DNA of 64,000 nt from CAWIVH01 sp963839475 (GCA_963839475.1 CAWIVH010000001.1:434001-498000), one strand, 5' to 3'. Numbered from the stretch's first letter, positions 9,605 to 18,809 are shown. Program-made: numbers and translations. Notes: a model not told the origin generated them from the sequence alone.

Positions 9605-10297
9605 ATGAAAGCTGGCAATTCCGGCGGATTTAACGGTTTTATCACCCCCGAAGGGGAGGTGGTATCCTTGACCGATGTGGACAGAATGTACGTGATCCTC
9701 AGCCGCCGCACCGAGAAATGCAGCGATATGGTCGAGAGAATGTGGGAACTCGCGCAGGAATGCTCCGAGAACGGATATCACGATGCGGCGTACCGCTACA
9801 TCGTAAAAATACTCCCGTTGACGGAAACCGATGGCGAGCGGGCGCAGTGTCTGCTGTCGATGGGGCAAGCGCGGGAATCTGCCGGAAATCTCGGGGCCGC
9901 GCAGGAAGTCTATTCCCAGGCCTTTGCGCTGTCTCAGGAATCGAACCTGACCTGGTATTTTCTCAACAACAATCTTGGATTTTGCCTCAGCCATGCCGGC
10001 GATTACAAAGCCGCAGCCAAACACTGCCGCGTCGCCATTAAAATCGACCGGAAACGACACAACGCGCACAAGAATCTGGGGATTGCCTTGTATGGCATGA
10101 AGAAGTATGCCACGGCTGCCCGCTGCCTTATCCGAGCGACCTTGCTCTGCCCGCAGGATCGCCGCGCCCTTTCGTTGCTGGAAGGCCTGCTGGCATCCCA
10201 TACAGAAGTTCTGGAAGAGGATCCCCGCCTGCTGGATCTTCTGCTCGAATGCCATCAAGCGGTGCATTCGGCATCCGGCCCAATACGGCCGCAGTAA
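9605..10297 (+). CDS. TPR-repeat protein of unknown partner
   Basis: The 230-residue protein has no signal peptide and contains tandem tetratricopeptide-type helices from about residue 65 to 190, for example AQCLLSMGQARESAGNLGAAQEVYSQAF, WYFLNNNLGFCLSHAGDYKAAAKHCRVAI and AHKNLGIALYGMKKYATAARCLIRAT. Such repeats mediate protein contacts. An AAAGGA sequence about 9 bp upstream supports the ATG at 9605; another ATG at 9598 is in a different, short frame. It is divergent from the efflux operon and precedes an SDR gene by about 120 bp. No function can be assigned. Confidence 0.75.
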   Translation: MKAGNSGGFNGFITPEGEVVSLTDVDRMYVILSRRTEKCSDMVERMWELAQECSENGYHDAAYRYIVKILPLTETDGERAQCLLSMGQARESAGNLGAAQEVYSQAFALSQESNLTWYFLNNNLGFCLSHAGDYKAAAKHCRVAIKIDRKRHNAHKNLGIALYGMKKYATAARCLIRATLLCPQDRRALSLLEGLLASHTEVLEEDPRLLDLLLECHQAVHSASGPIRPQ

Positions 10298-10416
10298 TAG
10301 TACAGAGACACCGCATCTCCATCGGGGCGGCGCAGGCATATAAACATCGATACGGTATTTGCTCCTAGAACAGCAGGGCCACGACAGCCGTTGCCCTTAT
10401 GCGCGAGAGGACTGAA

Positions 10417-11163
10417 ATGGATGATTTTGGCGATCAAAATGTTCTGGTAACGGGAGCCTCCAGCGGCATCGGATGGCACGCAGCGCGAATGTTTGCCCAG
10501 GCGGGCGCGAGAGTTCTTGCACATTACAACCATGGCAGGGAAGGAGCGGAAGCCCTCTCCAGCGAAGGCCGCGTGGCTGCGGTCCAGGCGGACTTGAGCC
10601 TGCCTGAGGGGATCCAGCCATTGCGTTCGGCGGTTGACGCGGTGTTCGGCGGCCGCGTGGATATCCTGGTCAACAATGCGGGTTCGCTGGTCAAGCGGGC
10701 CCGCTTTTTCGACCTGGATGAGGGATTGTGGGACACTGTGATGAACCTGAATTTAAAAAGCGTCTATTTGTGCTGCCGGTCTTTTCTACCCGGAATGGCC
10801 GAAAGAAAGCAGGGATCGGTCATTAACGTCACCTCCATCGCCGCGCGCAACGGAGGCGGGCTGGGGGCCATCGCCTATTCCACGGCCAAAGGGGCCATAA
10901 TCTCGTTTACCAAGGGGCTGGCCAAAGAATTTGCGCCTTTCGGCATCCGGGTCAATGCGGTATCACCCGGCACCGTCGATACCAATTTCCACCGGCAGTT
11001 TTCCACCATGGCTATGCTGGATGCCGCACGGGCAGCCACTCCGATGGGTCGCATCGGCCGCCCGGAGGAAAGCGCGGAGGCGATCCTTTTCCTGGCTTCG
11101 CCGCGCTCCAGCTTCATCACGGGTGAGACCATCGAGGTGAACGGCGGAGCGCTCATGGACTGA
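10417..11163 (+). CDS. SDR-family oxidoreductase
   Basis: The 248-residue protein is a classical short-chain dehydrogenase/reductase. The nucleotide-binding motif TGASSGIG is near residue 12, the structural motif NNAG near 85, and the catalytic Ser with YSTAKGA (Tyr-x-x-x-Lys) near 150. The C-terminus VNGGALMD is typical of the FabG-like subgroup. I prefer the ATG at 10417, which has GAGAGG 6 bp upstream, over the ATG at 10399. Its 3' end overlaps the convergent methyltransferase-activation gene by 11 bp. The substrate is unknown. Confidence 0.88.
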   Translation: MDDFGDQNVLVTGASSGIGWHAARMFAQAGARVLAHYNHGREGAEALSSEGRVAAVQADLSLPEGIQPLRSAVDAVFGGRVDILVNNAGSLVKRARFFDLDEGLWDTVMNLNLKSVYLCCRSFLPGMAERKQGSVINVTSIAARNGGGLGAIAYSTAKGAIISFTKGLAKEFAPFGIRVNAVSPGTVDTNFHRQFSTMAMLDAARAATPMGRIGRPEESAEAILFLASPRSSFITGETIEVNGGALMD

Positions 11164-11848
11164 TGGAAGCGCGACGCATCATGCAATCGGTCAAGGGGCA
11201 TGTGTCGCAGGGATTGCCGTAAGCGCGCACCACATCCGAAGGACCGATCCCGACTATGCCCGAAACGGTTTTCAAAGGGCGCATCAGCATGGAGGGCATC
11301 AGTTCCACACCGATGCGCCCGGCATCCAGCAGCCTGAAGAGCGAGGCCTGCTGACTGATCGGAATGCCACAGTATCCGGGGCTGTAGCGGAGTGTGAGGG
11401 CTTCGTCGGGCGCCAGCCGTCTGTGCAAATCTCTCATCAGGGCTTCGACCGCCGCCTCGGCCAGGTGGGCTCCGAGCGCGTGGAGCGCAAGCGCAATCAG
11501 GGCATCTTTTGGAAGTTCATCGATCCCTGAAGAATCCGCTGATTTCCCCGCGGTTGCGAGAAAGACCGCGGCGCGTGTGGCACCCGTCAAAAAATCCCCG
11601 ATCGCTCCTTGGATCGAGGCGCCGTTTTCCAGCACCAGCGCAGTGTGACTCAGTGAAGCAATACGATAAAGGGAGTACATCCCGCGGGGTTTACAGCGCC
11701 CGCGAGCCCATTGGACGACAGTCTGAAGTGCCCGCTGTACCCTCTCCTCCGGTACAGCGCCGGCCGGGTACCCGAGATAGCGGACAATTTCCCCGGGATC
11801 CGGCTCTATCTCGAATTCCTTCAGGATGATCTCGGGAAAGCCGTCCAT
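11153..11848 (-). CDS. Stand-alone MetH-type B12 activation domain protein
   Basis: The 231-residue product resembles the AdoMet-binding reactivation domain at the C-terminus of cobalamin-dependent methionine synthase. The key stretch is RYSPGYCGIPISQQ followed by IGVELMPSMLMRPLKTVSGI, which corresponds to the RxSPGY and P-x-K-T/S-V-S-G region that binds AdoMet. The C-terminus carries CDTCPLTDC, three cysteines that could bind a metal or cluster (inference). The start at 11848 overlaps the stop of the UroD-like gene (TAATG), so the two are translationally coupled. In this operon it probably returns oxidised Co(II) corrinoid to the active methyl form, in place of a RamA/RACo-type ATPase, which is not seen here. 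Confidence 0.82.
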   Translation of the reverse strand: MDGFPEIILKEFEIEPDPGEIVRYLGYPAGAVPEERVQRALQTVVQWARGRCKPRGMYSLYRIASLSHTALVLENGASIQGAIGDFLTGATRAAVFLATAGKSADSSGIDELPKDALIALALHALGAHLAEAAVEALMRDLHRRLAPDEALTLRYSPGYCGIPISQQASLFRLLDAGRIGVELMPSMLMRPLKTVSGIVGIGPSDVVRAYGNPCDTCPLTDCMMRRASISP

Positions 11849-13089
11849 TAACGGTAGATCCCGTATTCTCGCGTGAATTCGAACATCGCCTTGACATTTT
11901 CCGGCCTGGCTTCGTCGAGCAGGGCGGAAGTATCCATGATGTAGCCGCCGCCTTGACCGCAAGTATCGATCAGTTTGCGGCAGTAATTCCGCACGTCGTC
12001 AGGTGAACCGGTCAGCATCAGGTGATTGGGCAAGTTTCCCGAAATGGCTGCAATTCCCCGCAGCACCGATTTGGCCCTGGCCATGTCCATGGTCGCAAAA
12101 TGAAAGATAACTTTCCCCGGGGGCACTTCGGCAAAACATTCCAGTCGCGAGGTATCGTCCCCTTCACAATAAACCACCGGGATGACTCCCCTGGCAACCA
12201 TTCCCTCGATCGCCCGCTTCAGGAAAGGCCAGTAAAAAGTGCGGTACTGCCCACCGGACATGAAGCCTTCGGATCCCTTGTGCATCCAGATCCAGCAGAG
12301 CGGGAGGTCGGCCCCGGCGGCCGCGGCGCCGTATTCGATGCAGATCCGCGTCGCTTTATCCACGGCCGCGAGCAGCTTTTCGGGCCGCCGTAATATGTCG
12401 GTCATGATGCCGCGCGTTCCCCTGAGCGTATCTCCGACGATGTCGAATGGCGGCCATGAAAATGCGGCATAGGCCTGCGGAAAGCCCTTGGCCCGGATTT
12501 CTTCACGATATTGCGCAATGGAATCAAACCAGCGTCCCAGTTCGGCGCCGGCTTCGGCCGCGTTGCGCAGGGCTTCCTGCACGGCAGGATCGGCGAGGCC
12601 CGCCAACAGGCCGGTCCAACCGAACCACATCATCGCCCGCATGGGAGGGAAGGAGGCCAGGCCTTTGAGCGCTTCGAAGGAACGGGGCAGCCAGCGTGTG
12701 GCCATGAAGTGCGAAGGATCGAAAAGGAACTCGTCGTACTCATCCCCTTTCATATACTCACCTTCGACGAACTGGTACATCACGTCGTCGCCGAGGCCGT
12801 TTCCGGCCCACCGGAACCATTTGAGCCCGAGCATCTTCATCGCCTTTGCGGGATACATGAAAATCGGGCCGAAATCGAGGTCAGGCTCGAAATCATCCAC
12901 GAAGCGGTGGCAGACCTGCCGCGATAGGGCGAAGTCATTCATGGCGTCTTTGATCGAAACACCGCACCAGTGGTAGGGAAAAGCCTGGATCGGGCTGACA
13001 ATGGGGATCCGATCCGGAATTTTCAGTTGAACCACATCCAGCACCCTGCGCACTCTTTCGTCATAGAGTCGAACGGCAGATTCCGCCAT
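11848..13089 (-). CDS. Uroporphyrinogen decarboxylase-like (MtaA/OdmB-type) corrinoid methyltransferase
   Basis: The 413-residue protein belongs to the UroD/MtaA/CmuA superfamily, seen in the barrel segments around PVVYCEGD, KVIFHFATMDMARAKSVL and NHLMLTGSPDDVRNYCRKLID. It is encoded between a corrinoid protein and a MetH-type activator, so it is a methyltransferase rather than a haem-pathway enzyme. It could transfer methyl groups from a methylated substrate onto the corrinoid (OdmB-like) or from the corrinoid to an acceptor thiol or pterin (MtaA-like); the sequence alone does not decide. The ATG at 13089 has GGGAGG 8 bp upstream; the upstream stop codon lies just before it. Confidence 0.82.
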   Translation of the reverse strand: MAESAVRLYDERVRRVLDVVQLKIPDRIPIVSPIQAFPYHWCGVSIKDAMNDFALSRQVCHRFVDDFEPDLDFGPIFMYPAKAMKMLGLKWFRWAGNGLGDDVMYQFVEGEYMKGDEYDEFLFDPSHFMATRWLPRSFEALKGLASFPPMRAMMWFGWTGLLAGLADPAVQEALRNAAEAGAELGRWFDSIAQYREEIRAKGFPQAYAAFSWPPFDIVGDTLRGTRGIMTDILRRPEKLLAAVDKATRICIEYGAAAAGADLPLCWIWMHKGSEGFMSGGQYRTFYWPFLKRAIEGMVARGVIPVVYCEGDDTSRLECFAEVPPGKVIFHFATMDMARAKSVLRGIAAISGNLPNHLMLTGSPDDVRNYCRKLIDTCGQGGGYIMDTSALLDEARPENVKAMFEFTREYGIYR

Positions 13090-13091
13090 GA

Positions 13092-13727
13092 TCAATCCCT
13101 CCCGATCCAGCCTTTCGCCAGAAGCACGGCAGCCGAAGCGTCTGCCCCGTAAGCATCAGCTCCCACGTAGCGCGCGACATTGTCATCCATCGGCGCGCCG
13201 CCGATCATGATTTTGACCGAATCCCGCAGCCCGGCGCTCGCGATGGCTTCGACGGTTGATTTCATCTGGTCGAAAGCCAACGTGAGGAATCCGCTCATCG
13301 CAACGATCGACGCCTTGGTTTCACGGATCTTCTCGACAAACTCTGCCGCTGGCACATCCACGCCGAGATCGTGGACCTTGAAGCGGTTGCAGTCGAGCAT
13401 GAAGCCGACGATGTCTTTGCCGATGTCATGAATATCTCCAGCGACCGTGCCGAGGATAACCTGGCCGAGGACTTGCTGATCCTGCGACCCCGACCCCAGG
13501 GATGGCTTGGCCAGTTCTGCAATCGCGCGCAGGATCTCCCCTCCAAGTATCAGTTCGGGAAGGAAGAACTCCCGGCACTCGAACTTTTCCCCGATGATGG
13601 ACATGCCTTTTCGCGCGGCATCCAGCAGCGAATCCGCAGGCTGGCCGGACGCGAGCATTTCTCGCGCCAGCATTAAAGCCTCATCTTCCCTGATATTCAC
13701 GATTGCATCGATCAGCTTTTCTTTCAT
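13092..13727 (-). CDS. Corrinoid (B12-binding) methyltransferase subunit, MtaC/MtbC type
   Basis: The 211-residue protein has the two expected domains: an N-terminal helical cap (residues 1-85, with GEKFECREFFLPELILGGEI) and a Rossmann-type cobalamin domain. The motif GDIHDIGK near residue 100 supplies the His that coordinates cobalt from below, and VAMSGFLTL and IMIGGAPMDDNVARYVGADAYG complete the fold. GGAGG lies 8 bp before the ATG at 13727. It is the first gene of a three-gene operon and carries the methyl group between the methyltransferases. Confidence 0.92.
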   Translation of the reverse strand: MKEKLIDAIVNIREDEALMLAREMLASGQPADSLLDAARKGMSIIGEKFECREFFLPELILGGEILRAIAELAKPSLGSGSQDQQVLGQVILGTVAGDIHDIGKDIVGFMLDCNRFKVHDLGVDVPAAEFVEKIRETKASIVAMSGFLTLAFDQMKSTVEAIASAGLRDSVKIMIGGAPMDDNVARYVGADAYGADASAAVLLAKGWIGRD

Positions 13728-13921
13728 CGATCCAGCCTCCCGGAGATCCCGATCCCGGAGACTCCGGGCGGTGCCACCAGGCAGAGATTCTATGAGGGAT
13801 GTTTTCATTCGGCAAACACATTCAATCAATCCGCCATCCACAATCCACAATCCGCAATTTTAAAGGCTTATCACTTGATCCGCCCTGCTGATCTGACTGA
13901 AACTAGGCAACCGGAGGAACG

Positions 13922-15547
13922 ATGGGCGCGACGAATCAATTATCGGTTGTGGACTACGGAATCATCTTCGCCTATTTTGCGGTCACGATCAGCCTGGGGC
14001 TTCATTTCGCCCGACGCTGGAAAGGATCGGAGGACTTCTTCCTTGCCGGGCGAAGTTTGACCTGGCCCTTGATAGGGCTGTCGTTGTTCGCCACCAACAT
14101 TTCGGCCGAGCACTTTGTCGGGCTGGCAGCCGGCGGAAATCGGGAAGGGCTCGTCCAGGGCGGTTACGAGTGGATTGCGAGCTATTGCCTGCTGATGCTT
14201 GCGGGAGTGTTTGCGCCGCAATACCTCAAGCACAAGGTTTTCACCATTCCGGAATATTTTGAGAAGCGCTACGGTCTGGAGGTGCGTTTCCTCCTGACCA
14301 TTTACTTCCTTGCCATGATCATATTCACCAAGACCTCCGTAGCCCTGTATTCGGGCACACGTGTTCTGGCCGACCTGACCGGACTTGATTGGCAAGTCCT
14401 GCTCTGGGGAATCGGGATTGTCACCGCAATCTACACCATGGCGGGAGGCCTTGCCGCGGTTGTCTACACCGATGCCCTGCAGGCGATCATTCTGATCGGC
14501 GGATCGATCCTCCTGACCGGACTTGCAATGGACAAAGTCGGATGGTGGCCGGGCCTGGTTCAGCGGCTGCACATGCTCGGGAAACCCGATCTGCTGTCCA
14601 TGGTCCGGGGGCCGGAGTCTTCGCTCCCGTTCAGCGGTTTCCTGCTGGGCAATTTCCTCGTGGGCGGAATGTTTTACTGGTGCATGGACCAGGTGAACGT
14701 TCAGCGCGTGCTTGGGGCACGCGATGTTCGCGAGGCGCGCCTGGGAGCGGTTTTCGCCGGGTTTCTCAAGATCATCCCGGTTTTCATCCTGGTTCTCCCA
14801 GGCGTCGCGGCGGCAGCCCTTTCCCTCGATATCAGGGGCGCCGACGGCGCGCAGGATTACAATCGGACCTACAGCGTCCTGGTTCAGACCCTGCTTCCGA
14901 GCGGGCTTAAGGGCGTGGTTCTGGCAGCGCTGCTCGCGGCTCTGATGTCCTCCATCAGTTCCATGTTCAATTCGGCTTCGACCCTGGTGGCACGAGATCT
15001 TGCAGCCCGGTTCCGGCCGGACCTTTCTCAAAAGAAGCAGATCGTGATCGGCCAGTTTGCTCTGGTCCTGGTGATGGTGGGTGGCATTCTCACGACACCG
15101 CTCATCGGCAAATACAGCCATATCTGGGAGTACCTGCAGGAGGTCTCCGCCTATTTTTCGGTCCCATTTGCGGTCGTGGGGCTCAGCGGCATCTTTTTGC
15201 GGCGGGTGAATCGGAGCGGAGCGGTAGCGGCCATCCTGACGGGTGTCGCGGCCAGTGCGTTTTTGCTGGCCGATAGTCACATGTCGGGAGGCTTGTTGGC
15301 CCTGTTGCGGCATCCCTATCTGAATTCGTTCCTCCACCGCTCTTTTCTGTGCGCCGTCCTGACTTTCATAGCGCTTCTCGTCGTGAGCCTTGTCACCCAG
15401 CCTCCGCCGGCAGATGTCCGGTCGGGTGTCTTTGCCTTCTCGTGGGCCAGAGGAGAGGGGGAAACCGCGCACGACCTTCGCTTCGCCGGAATCTGGATGA
15501 TGGTCTTGCTCGTCGTTGTGTCGGCGCTTTGGTATCTCTTCCGCTAG
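13922..15547 (+). CDS. Sodium/solute symporter (SSS/SGLT family)
   Basis: The 541-residue integral membrane protein has about 13 hydrophobic helices and the family signature GSEDFFLAGRSLTWPLIGLSLFATNISAEHF split over residues 36-66, followed by KHKVFTIPEYFEKRYG. It would import an organic solute with Na+. GGAGGAACG precedes the ATG directly. It is divergently transcribed from the corrinoid methyltransferase operon with 194 bp between them, so it may bring in the methylated or glycosylated substrate, although this link is inference. The closest subgroup appears to be the sugar (SGLT-like) transporters. Confidence 0.88.
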   Translation: MGATNQLSVVDYGIIFAYFAVTISLGLHFARRWKGSEDFFLAGRSLTWPLIGLSLFATNISAEHFVGLAAGGNREGLVQGGYEWIASYCLLMLAGVFAPQYLKHKVFTIPEYFEKRYGLEVRFLLTIYFLAMIIFTKTSVALYSGTRVLADLTGLDWQVLLWGIGIVTAIYTMAGGLAAVVYTDALQAIILIGGSILLTGLAMDKVGWWPGLVQRLHMLGKPDLLSMVRGPESSLPFSGFLLGNFLVGGMFYWCMDQVNVQRVLGARDVREARLGAVFAGFLKIIPVFILVLPGVAAAALSLDIRGADGAQDYNRTYSVLVQTLLPSGLKGVVLAALLAALMSSISSMFNSASTLVARDLAARFRPDLSQKKQIVIGQFALVLVMVGGILTTPLIGKYSHIWEYLQEVSAYFSVPFAVVGLSGIFLRRVNRSGAVAAILTGVAASAFLLADSHMSGGLLALLRHPYLNSFLHRSFLCAVLTFIALLVVSLVTQPPPADVRSGVFAFSWARGEGETAHDLRFAGIWMMVLLVVVSALWYLFR

Positions 15548-15614
15548 GTTGTCACACAAATCCGAACTGATTTTTCGAGGCTGGATCGCTCTTCCATGAA
15601 AACCGTTCGTTCCC

Positions 15615-15659
15615 CAGCGCGGCATAGGCCACGGGCATACACGTGACCATGCCGCGCTG
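15615..15659. terminator. Long hairpin between convergent genes, likely bidirectional terminator
   Basis: The arms CAGCGCGGCAT (15615-15625) and ATGCCGCGCTG (15649-15659) are exact reverse complements. The inner bases GGCCACG and CGTGACC extend the stem with one mismatch and a bulged A, leaving a loop of about 8 bases. The hairpin lies between the ends of the symporter and Hsp20 genes, where both transcripts must stop. There is no strong T run, so it may slow polymerase or protect 3' ends rather than act as a textbook intrinsic terminator. Confidence 0.55.
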
Positions 15660-15780
15660 AAAATGGATTCGGTGGGGTTCACTTAGGGCGGCCTGGCGGC
15701 ATCCTGCACCCGGGCTGCCTGGCTCCCGTTAAGCCGCCGAAAGGCCGCAGATCACTGCAGGTCCTCGGTGGCAGCCGCTC

Positions 15781-16251
15781 TTAATTCACCTTCACCTCGA
15801 TGGATTTGGGCTTCGCACGCTCACACTTGGGCAAGCGGATAATCAGCAAACCATCCTTGAACTCGGCGTTGAGCTTGTCTTCGGCAATCTCGTCAGGCAG
15901 GGAAAACGACCGCACAAACTTGCCGTAGGAACGCTCGATGCGGTGGAACTTCTTCCCCTTCTCTTCTTTTTCCTGTTTCCGTTCCCCCGTGACCGTCAGG
16001 ACGCCTTCCTGCAGTGTTACCTTCACGTCCTTTTTGTCCACCTCGGGGATTTCAGCCTTGATCACATATTCCTTTTCATCTTCAGTAATGTCGACGGTGG
16101 GCGCCCAATCAGCCACGGTCAACGCCTCGCGCCCACTCTCACGCCGCGTCGGAACACGCCCGAACAGACGGTTGAAGCGATCGCTGATTTCTTCCATTTC
16201 CTTGAAAGGATCCCAACGGTTGGGATCCCACCTGATAATACTTCCGTTCAT
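15781..16251 (-). CDS. Small heat-shock protein, Hsp20/alpha-crystallin family
   Basis: The 156-residue protein has an N-terminal arm (MNGSIIRWDPNRWDPFKEM), an alpha-crystallin domain from about residue 45 with PTVDITEDEKEYVIKAEIPE and LTVTGERKQEKEEKG, and the ERSYGKFVRSFSLPDEI and GLLIIRLPK signatures. It would form large oligomers that hold unfolding proteins in the cytoplasm. I chose the ATG at 16251, which has AAGGAG about 7 bp upstream and begins where family members usually begin. It is a single-gene unit. Confidence 0.93.
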   Translation of the reverse strand: MNGSIIRWDPNRWDPFKEMEEISDRFNRLFGRVPTRRESGREALTVADWAPTVDITEDEKEYVIKAEIPEVDKKDVKVTLQEGVLTVTGERKQEKEEKGKKFHRIERSYGKFVRSFSLPDEIAEDKLNAEFKDGLLIIRLPKCERAKPKSIEVKVN

Positions 16252-16294
16252 CTTGTTTCTCCTTTCCTCCGGATCTGATTCCGTCACGAGCATT

Positions 16295-16323
16295 AATTAA
16301 AATCTGAGTCCGACTTTGTCAAA
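16295..16323 (-). promoter_or_regulatory. Possible sigma-70-type promoter of the hsp20 gene
   Basis: On the minus strand a perfect TTGACA (16323-16318) is followed after 17 bases by TTAATT (16300-16295), in an AT-rich stretch about 45 bp upstream of the Hsp20 start. The -10 match is only partial. No heat-shock CIRCE inverted repeat is seen here. Confidence 0.35.
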
Positions 16324-16509
16324 TTGGATGGTGGATAAATTCCGCCCCACAATGAAAAGCAGGTGCGGTGGAAGATTCTGTCCTTCTTCGCGGCCCTGGC
16401 CACCTTATTGGTTCGATTTGTTTTGCCGACCCGATGGAGAATCCGGTATTCTGCCGTAAAAGCCATTCGCGGATGATCTGTGCATGGCGGAAGGGATCCC
16501 GCGTATCTC

Positions 16510-17223
16510 ATGAAGCCGGAGTTCCTGAAACAGAACGCGCTGCGACTTGCTTTTGCAGCTCTATTGGCCGCCGGCGGCGGCGTTTTTTTCCTCTCCGGCG
16601 CCTACCGCATGATCAGTTTTGAAGAGCTGGTGGAACATAAGGATTCCCTGATCGACCTCGCCCGCGCTCATGAGGTTGCGGCACAGTCCGGTTTCATCGG
16701 GGCCTACCTTATTCTGGGAGTCTTCGGCCTGCCCGGGAGCACAATATTGAATCTGACGGCAGGCCTGCTTTTCGGATTCCAACAGGGCCTTTTCCTTGTG
16801 ATTCTCGCCAGCACCATCGCTTCATCGCTGGCCTTTTTTTCGTTCCGCTATCTTTTCCGGGGATGGGTCGAACCCAGGGTAAGGGCGCGCTTTCCCAAGC
16901 TGGAAGATCACCTCGAACAGGAAGGCGCCTATTTTGTATTCGCCATGCGTCTCTTCCCTGTAATTCCCTATTCCATAACCAACCTGGTTCTGGCCATATC
17001 CCCTGTCAGGTTCCTGATCTATCTGGGAGTGACGCTGCTGGCGCTGCTGCCTCGCTACCTATTGTACGTCTATGCAGGGTCCCACCTGGGAGATGTTAAG
17101 AATCCGAACGACCTGATTTCGCCTCCATTGATCGCGGCCCTGTCGGCGCTGGCATTCCTTCCCTGGGCATTGAAACTTGCGGCGCCACACATCAAGAACC
17201 GATTCGGCAAAAAACCGGAATAG
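16510..17223 (+). CDS. TVP38/TMEM64-type (VTT domain) membrane protein
   Basis: The 237-residue protein has several hydrophobic helices and the family segments GLPGSTILNLTAGLLFG, LASTIASSLAFFSFRYLFRGWV and FAMRLFPVIPYSITNLVLAIS, the last matching the conserved arginine-phenylalanine-P-x-P-y region of the SNARE-associated/VTT domain. Members are inner-membrane proteins linked to lipid scrambling or transport; the exact role in bacteria is uncertain. The ATG at 16510 gives a Lys-rich start before the first helix; an upstream GTG at 16480 is possible, and no ideal ribosome site separates them. Confidence 0.82.
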   Translation: MKPEFLKQNALRLAFAALLAAGGGVFFLSGAYRMISFEELVEHKDSLIDLARAHEVAAQSGFIGAYLILGVFGLPGSTILNLTAGLLFGFQQGLFLVILASTIASSLAFFSFRYLFRGWVEPRVRARFPKLEDHLEQEGAYFVFAMRLFPVIPYSITNLVLAISPVRFLIYLGVTLLALLPRYLLYVYAGSHLGDVKNPNDLISPPLIAALSALAFLPWALKLAAPHIKNRFGKKPE

Positions 17224-17339
17224 GCCGTTGCACTTCACGGCGTACGCATTCCCAAACCCGACAGTCCAGGTCCGAAAATGGCTAGTATGACACCGCCGGC
17301 TCGATTATATTCACGAGCATGGAAAGGGAGATTGCGGTA

Positions 17340-18809
17340 ATGGAACGGGCGCGTCGCGCCCGCGACGCGCGCTTCGACGGGCGATTCTTTATTGGAGTCG
17401 CCACCACCGGAATTTACTGCCGTCCGATCTGCCCCGCAGCACCGCCGAAACCGGCGAATGTGCGTTATTTTCCCTCGGCAGCCGCGGCCGCCGAAGCAGG
17501 TTTCCGACCCTGTCTGCGCTGCCGCCCCGAAGCATCTCCCGGAACCCCGGCGTGGCTGGGAAGTTCGGCGACCGTCTCGCGCGCGCTGAAGCTTATTGCT
17601 CTAGGCGTCCTGGATTCCATTCCAGTGGAGGAGTTAGCGGGACGGCTCGGCATCGGCGGGCGCCACCTGCGGCGCCTGTTCCTGAAGCATCTCGGAGCGA
17701 CACCCATCGCAGTGGCCCAAACGCACCGGCTCCACTCTGCCAAGAAATTGATCGATGAAACATCGCTGCCATTTACCCAGATAGCCTTTTCTTCGGGATT
17801 CCGGAGCATCCGCCGCTTTAACGCCGCATTTCAGGATCTCTACGGCCGGACGCCGAGCGAATTGCGCCGCATGGGATCGCGGCCGCGCGAGCGGGAAAAA
17901 CCCCATGAATACCGCTTCAAAATGTCGTTTCGTCCGCCCTACGACTGGAATTCGCTGATCTCGTTCCTGGCAGCCCGCGTTATTCCGGGTATCGAATCGA
18001 TGGCATCGGAGGGTTATCGCCGGACGATTTCCCTCTCAGGGAAAAGTGGATTCATCGAGGTGCGGCCTTCCGCGAGCGAACCATGCCTGGAAGTGCGCGT
18101 GCACTTTCCCGATCCCGGATTTCTGCTATTCATTCTGGAGCGGGTGCGCCGCATGTTCGACCTTGGCGCCGATCCAGGGGAAATCTCGGCGCATCTGCGC
18201 CGAGATCCTCTTCTGCGCCATTCTGTCGCGCTTCGGCCGGGATTGCGCATCCCGGGCGCGTGGGATGGTTTCGAAATGGCGGTTCGCGCCGTGCTCGGCC
18301 AGCAGGTGTCGGTACGGGGCGCCGGCACCCTCACCAAAAGGCTCGTCGAAACGTGCGGAGAGCGCTCGGAACACGGCCCGCTGTTCCCGGAGGCCGGCAA
18401 TCTCCTGAAAGCAGACCTCAAATCCATCGGTTTGACCCGATCTAAAGAACAGACATTGAAGAATCTTGCAGAGGCAGTTCATTCGCGCGCGATTTCCTTT
18501 GATGGAAGCCAGGATCTAACCGCATTCGTCAAAGAATTCACCACGATTCGCGGCATTGGCGAGTGGACAGCCCATTATGTAGCCATGCGTGCGCTCGGGG
18601 AACCGGATGCATTCCCGTCCGGCGATCTGATTCTGCTTCGAAGGACAGAATCCGCTGAAGGCAATGTGTCGCCCAAATCATTGACAGCTCGGGCGGAACC
18701 CTGGAGGCCGTGGCGCTCGTATGCCGCGATGCACATCTGGGCGCAAGCGCTGGCGTCCGCCGCTCCCCCAAAGACCGCTGAGAAAGGAAAAGAGAGGATA
18801 CGACCATGA
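17340..18809 (+). CDS. Ada-AlkA fusion: methyl-phosphotriester sensor/AraC regulator with 3-methyladenine glycosylase
   Basis: The 489-residue protein fuses two repair functions. Residues 1-75 form the Ada zinc domain with GIYCRPIC and CLRC, where the first Cys accepts methyl groups from DNA phosphotriesters. An AraC-type helix-turn-helix region follows (LAGRLGIGGRHLRRLFLKHL, then QIAFSSGFRSIRRFNAAF). From about 185 comes the AlkA N-terminal domain, then the HhH-GPD glycosylase with RAVLGQQVSV and IRGIGEWTAHYVAMRALG, and an Asp in FPSGD where the catalytic Asp is expected. It would sense methylation, activate transcription and excise alkylated bases. AGGGAG precedes the ATG at 17340; an ATG at 17319 lacks a ribosome site. 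Its stop overlaps the ogt start. Confidence 0.88.
   Translation: MERARRARDARFDGRFFIGVATTGIYCRPICPAAPPKPANVRYFPSAAAAAEAGFRPCLRCRPEASPGTPAWLGSSATVSRALKLIALGVLDSIPVEELAGRLGIGGRHLRRLFLKHLGATPIAVAQTHRLHSAKKLIDETSLPFTQIAFSSGFRSIRRFNAAFQDLYGRTPSELRRMGSRPREREKPHEYRFKMSFRPPYDWNSLISFLAARVIPGIESMASEGYRRTISLSGKSGFIEVRPSASEPCLEVRVHFPDPGFLLFILERVRRMFDLGADPGEISAHLRRDPLLRHSVALRPGLRIPGAWDGFEMAVRAVLGQQVSVRGAGTLTKRLVETCGERSEHGPLFPEAGNLLKADLKSIGLTRSKEQTLKNLAEAVHSRAISFDGSQDLTAFVKEFTTIRGIGEWTAHYVAMRALGEPDAFPSGDLILLRRTESAEGNVSPKSLTARAEPWRPWRSYAAMHIWAQALASAAPPKTAEKGKERIRP

Noticed and set aside
13940..15682. A 580-codon open frame on the minus strand
   Set aside because: It is antisense to the well-supported sodium/solute symporter, is rich in Arg, Gln and Pro as expected for a GC-rich shadow frame, and has no family motif.
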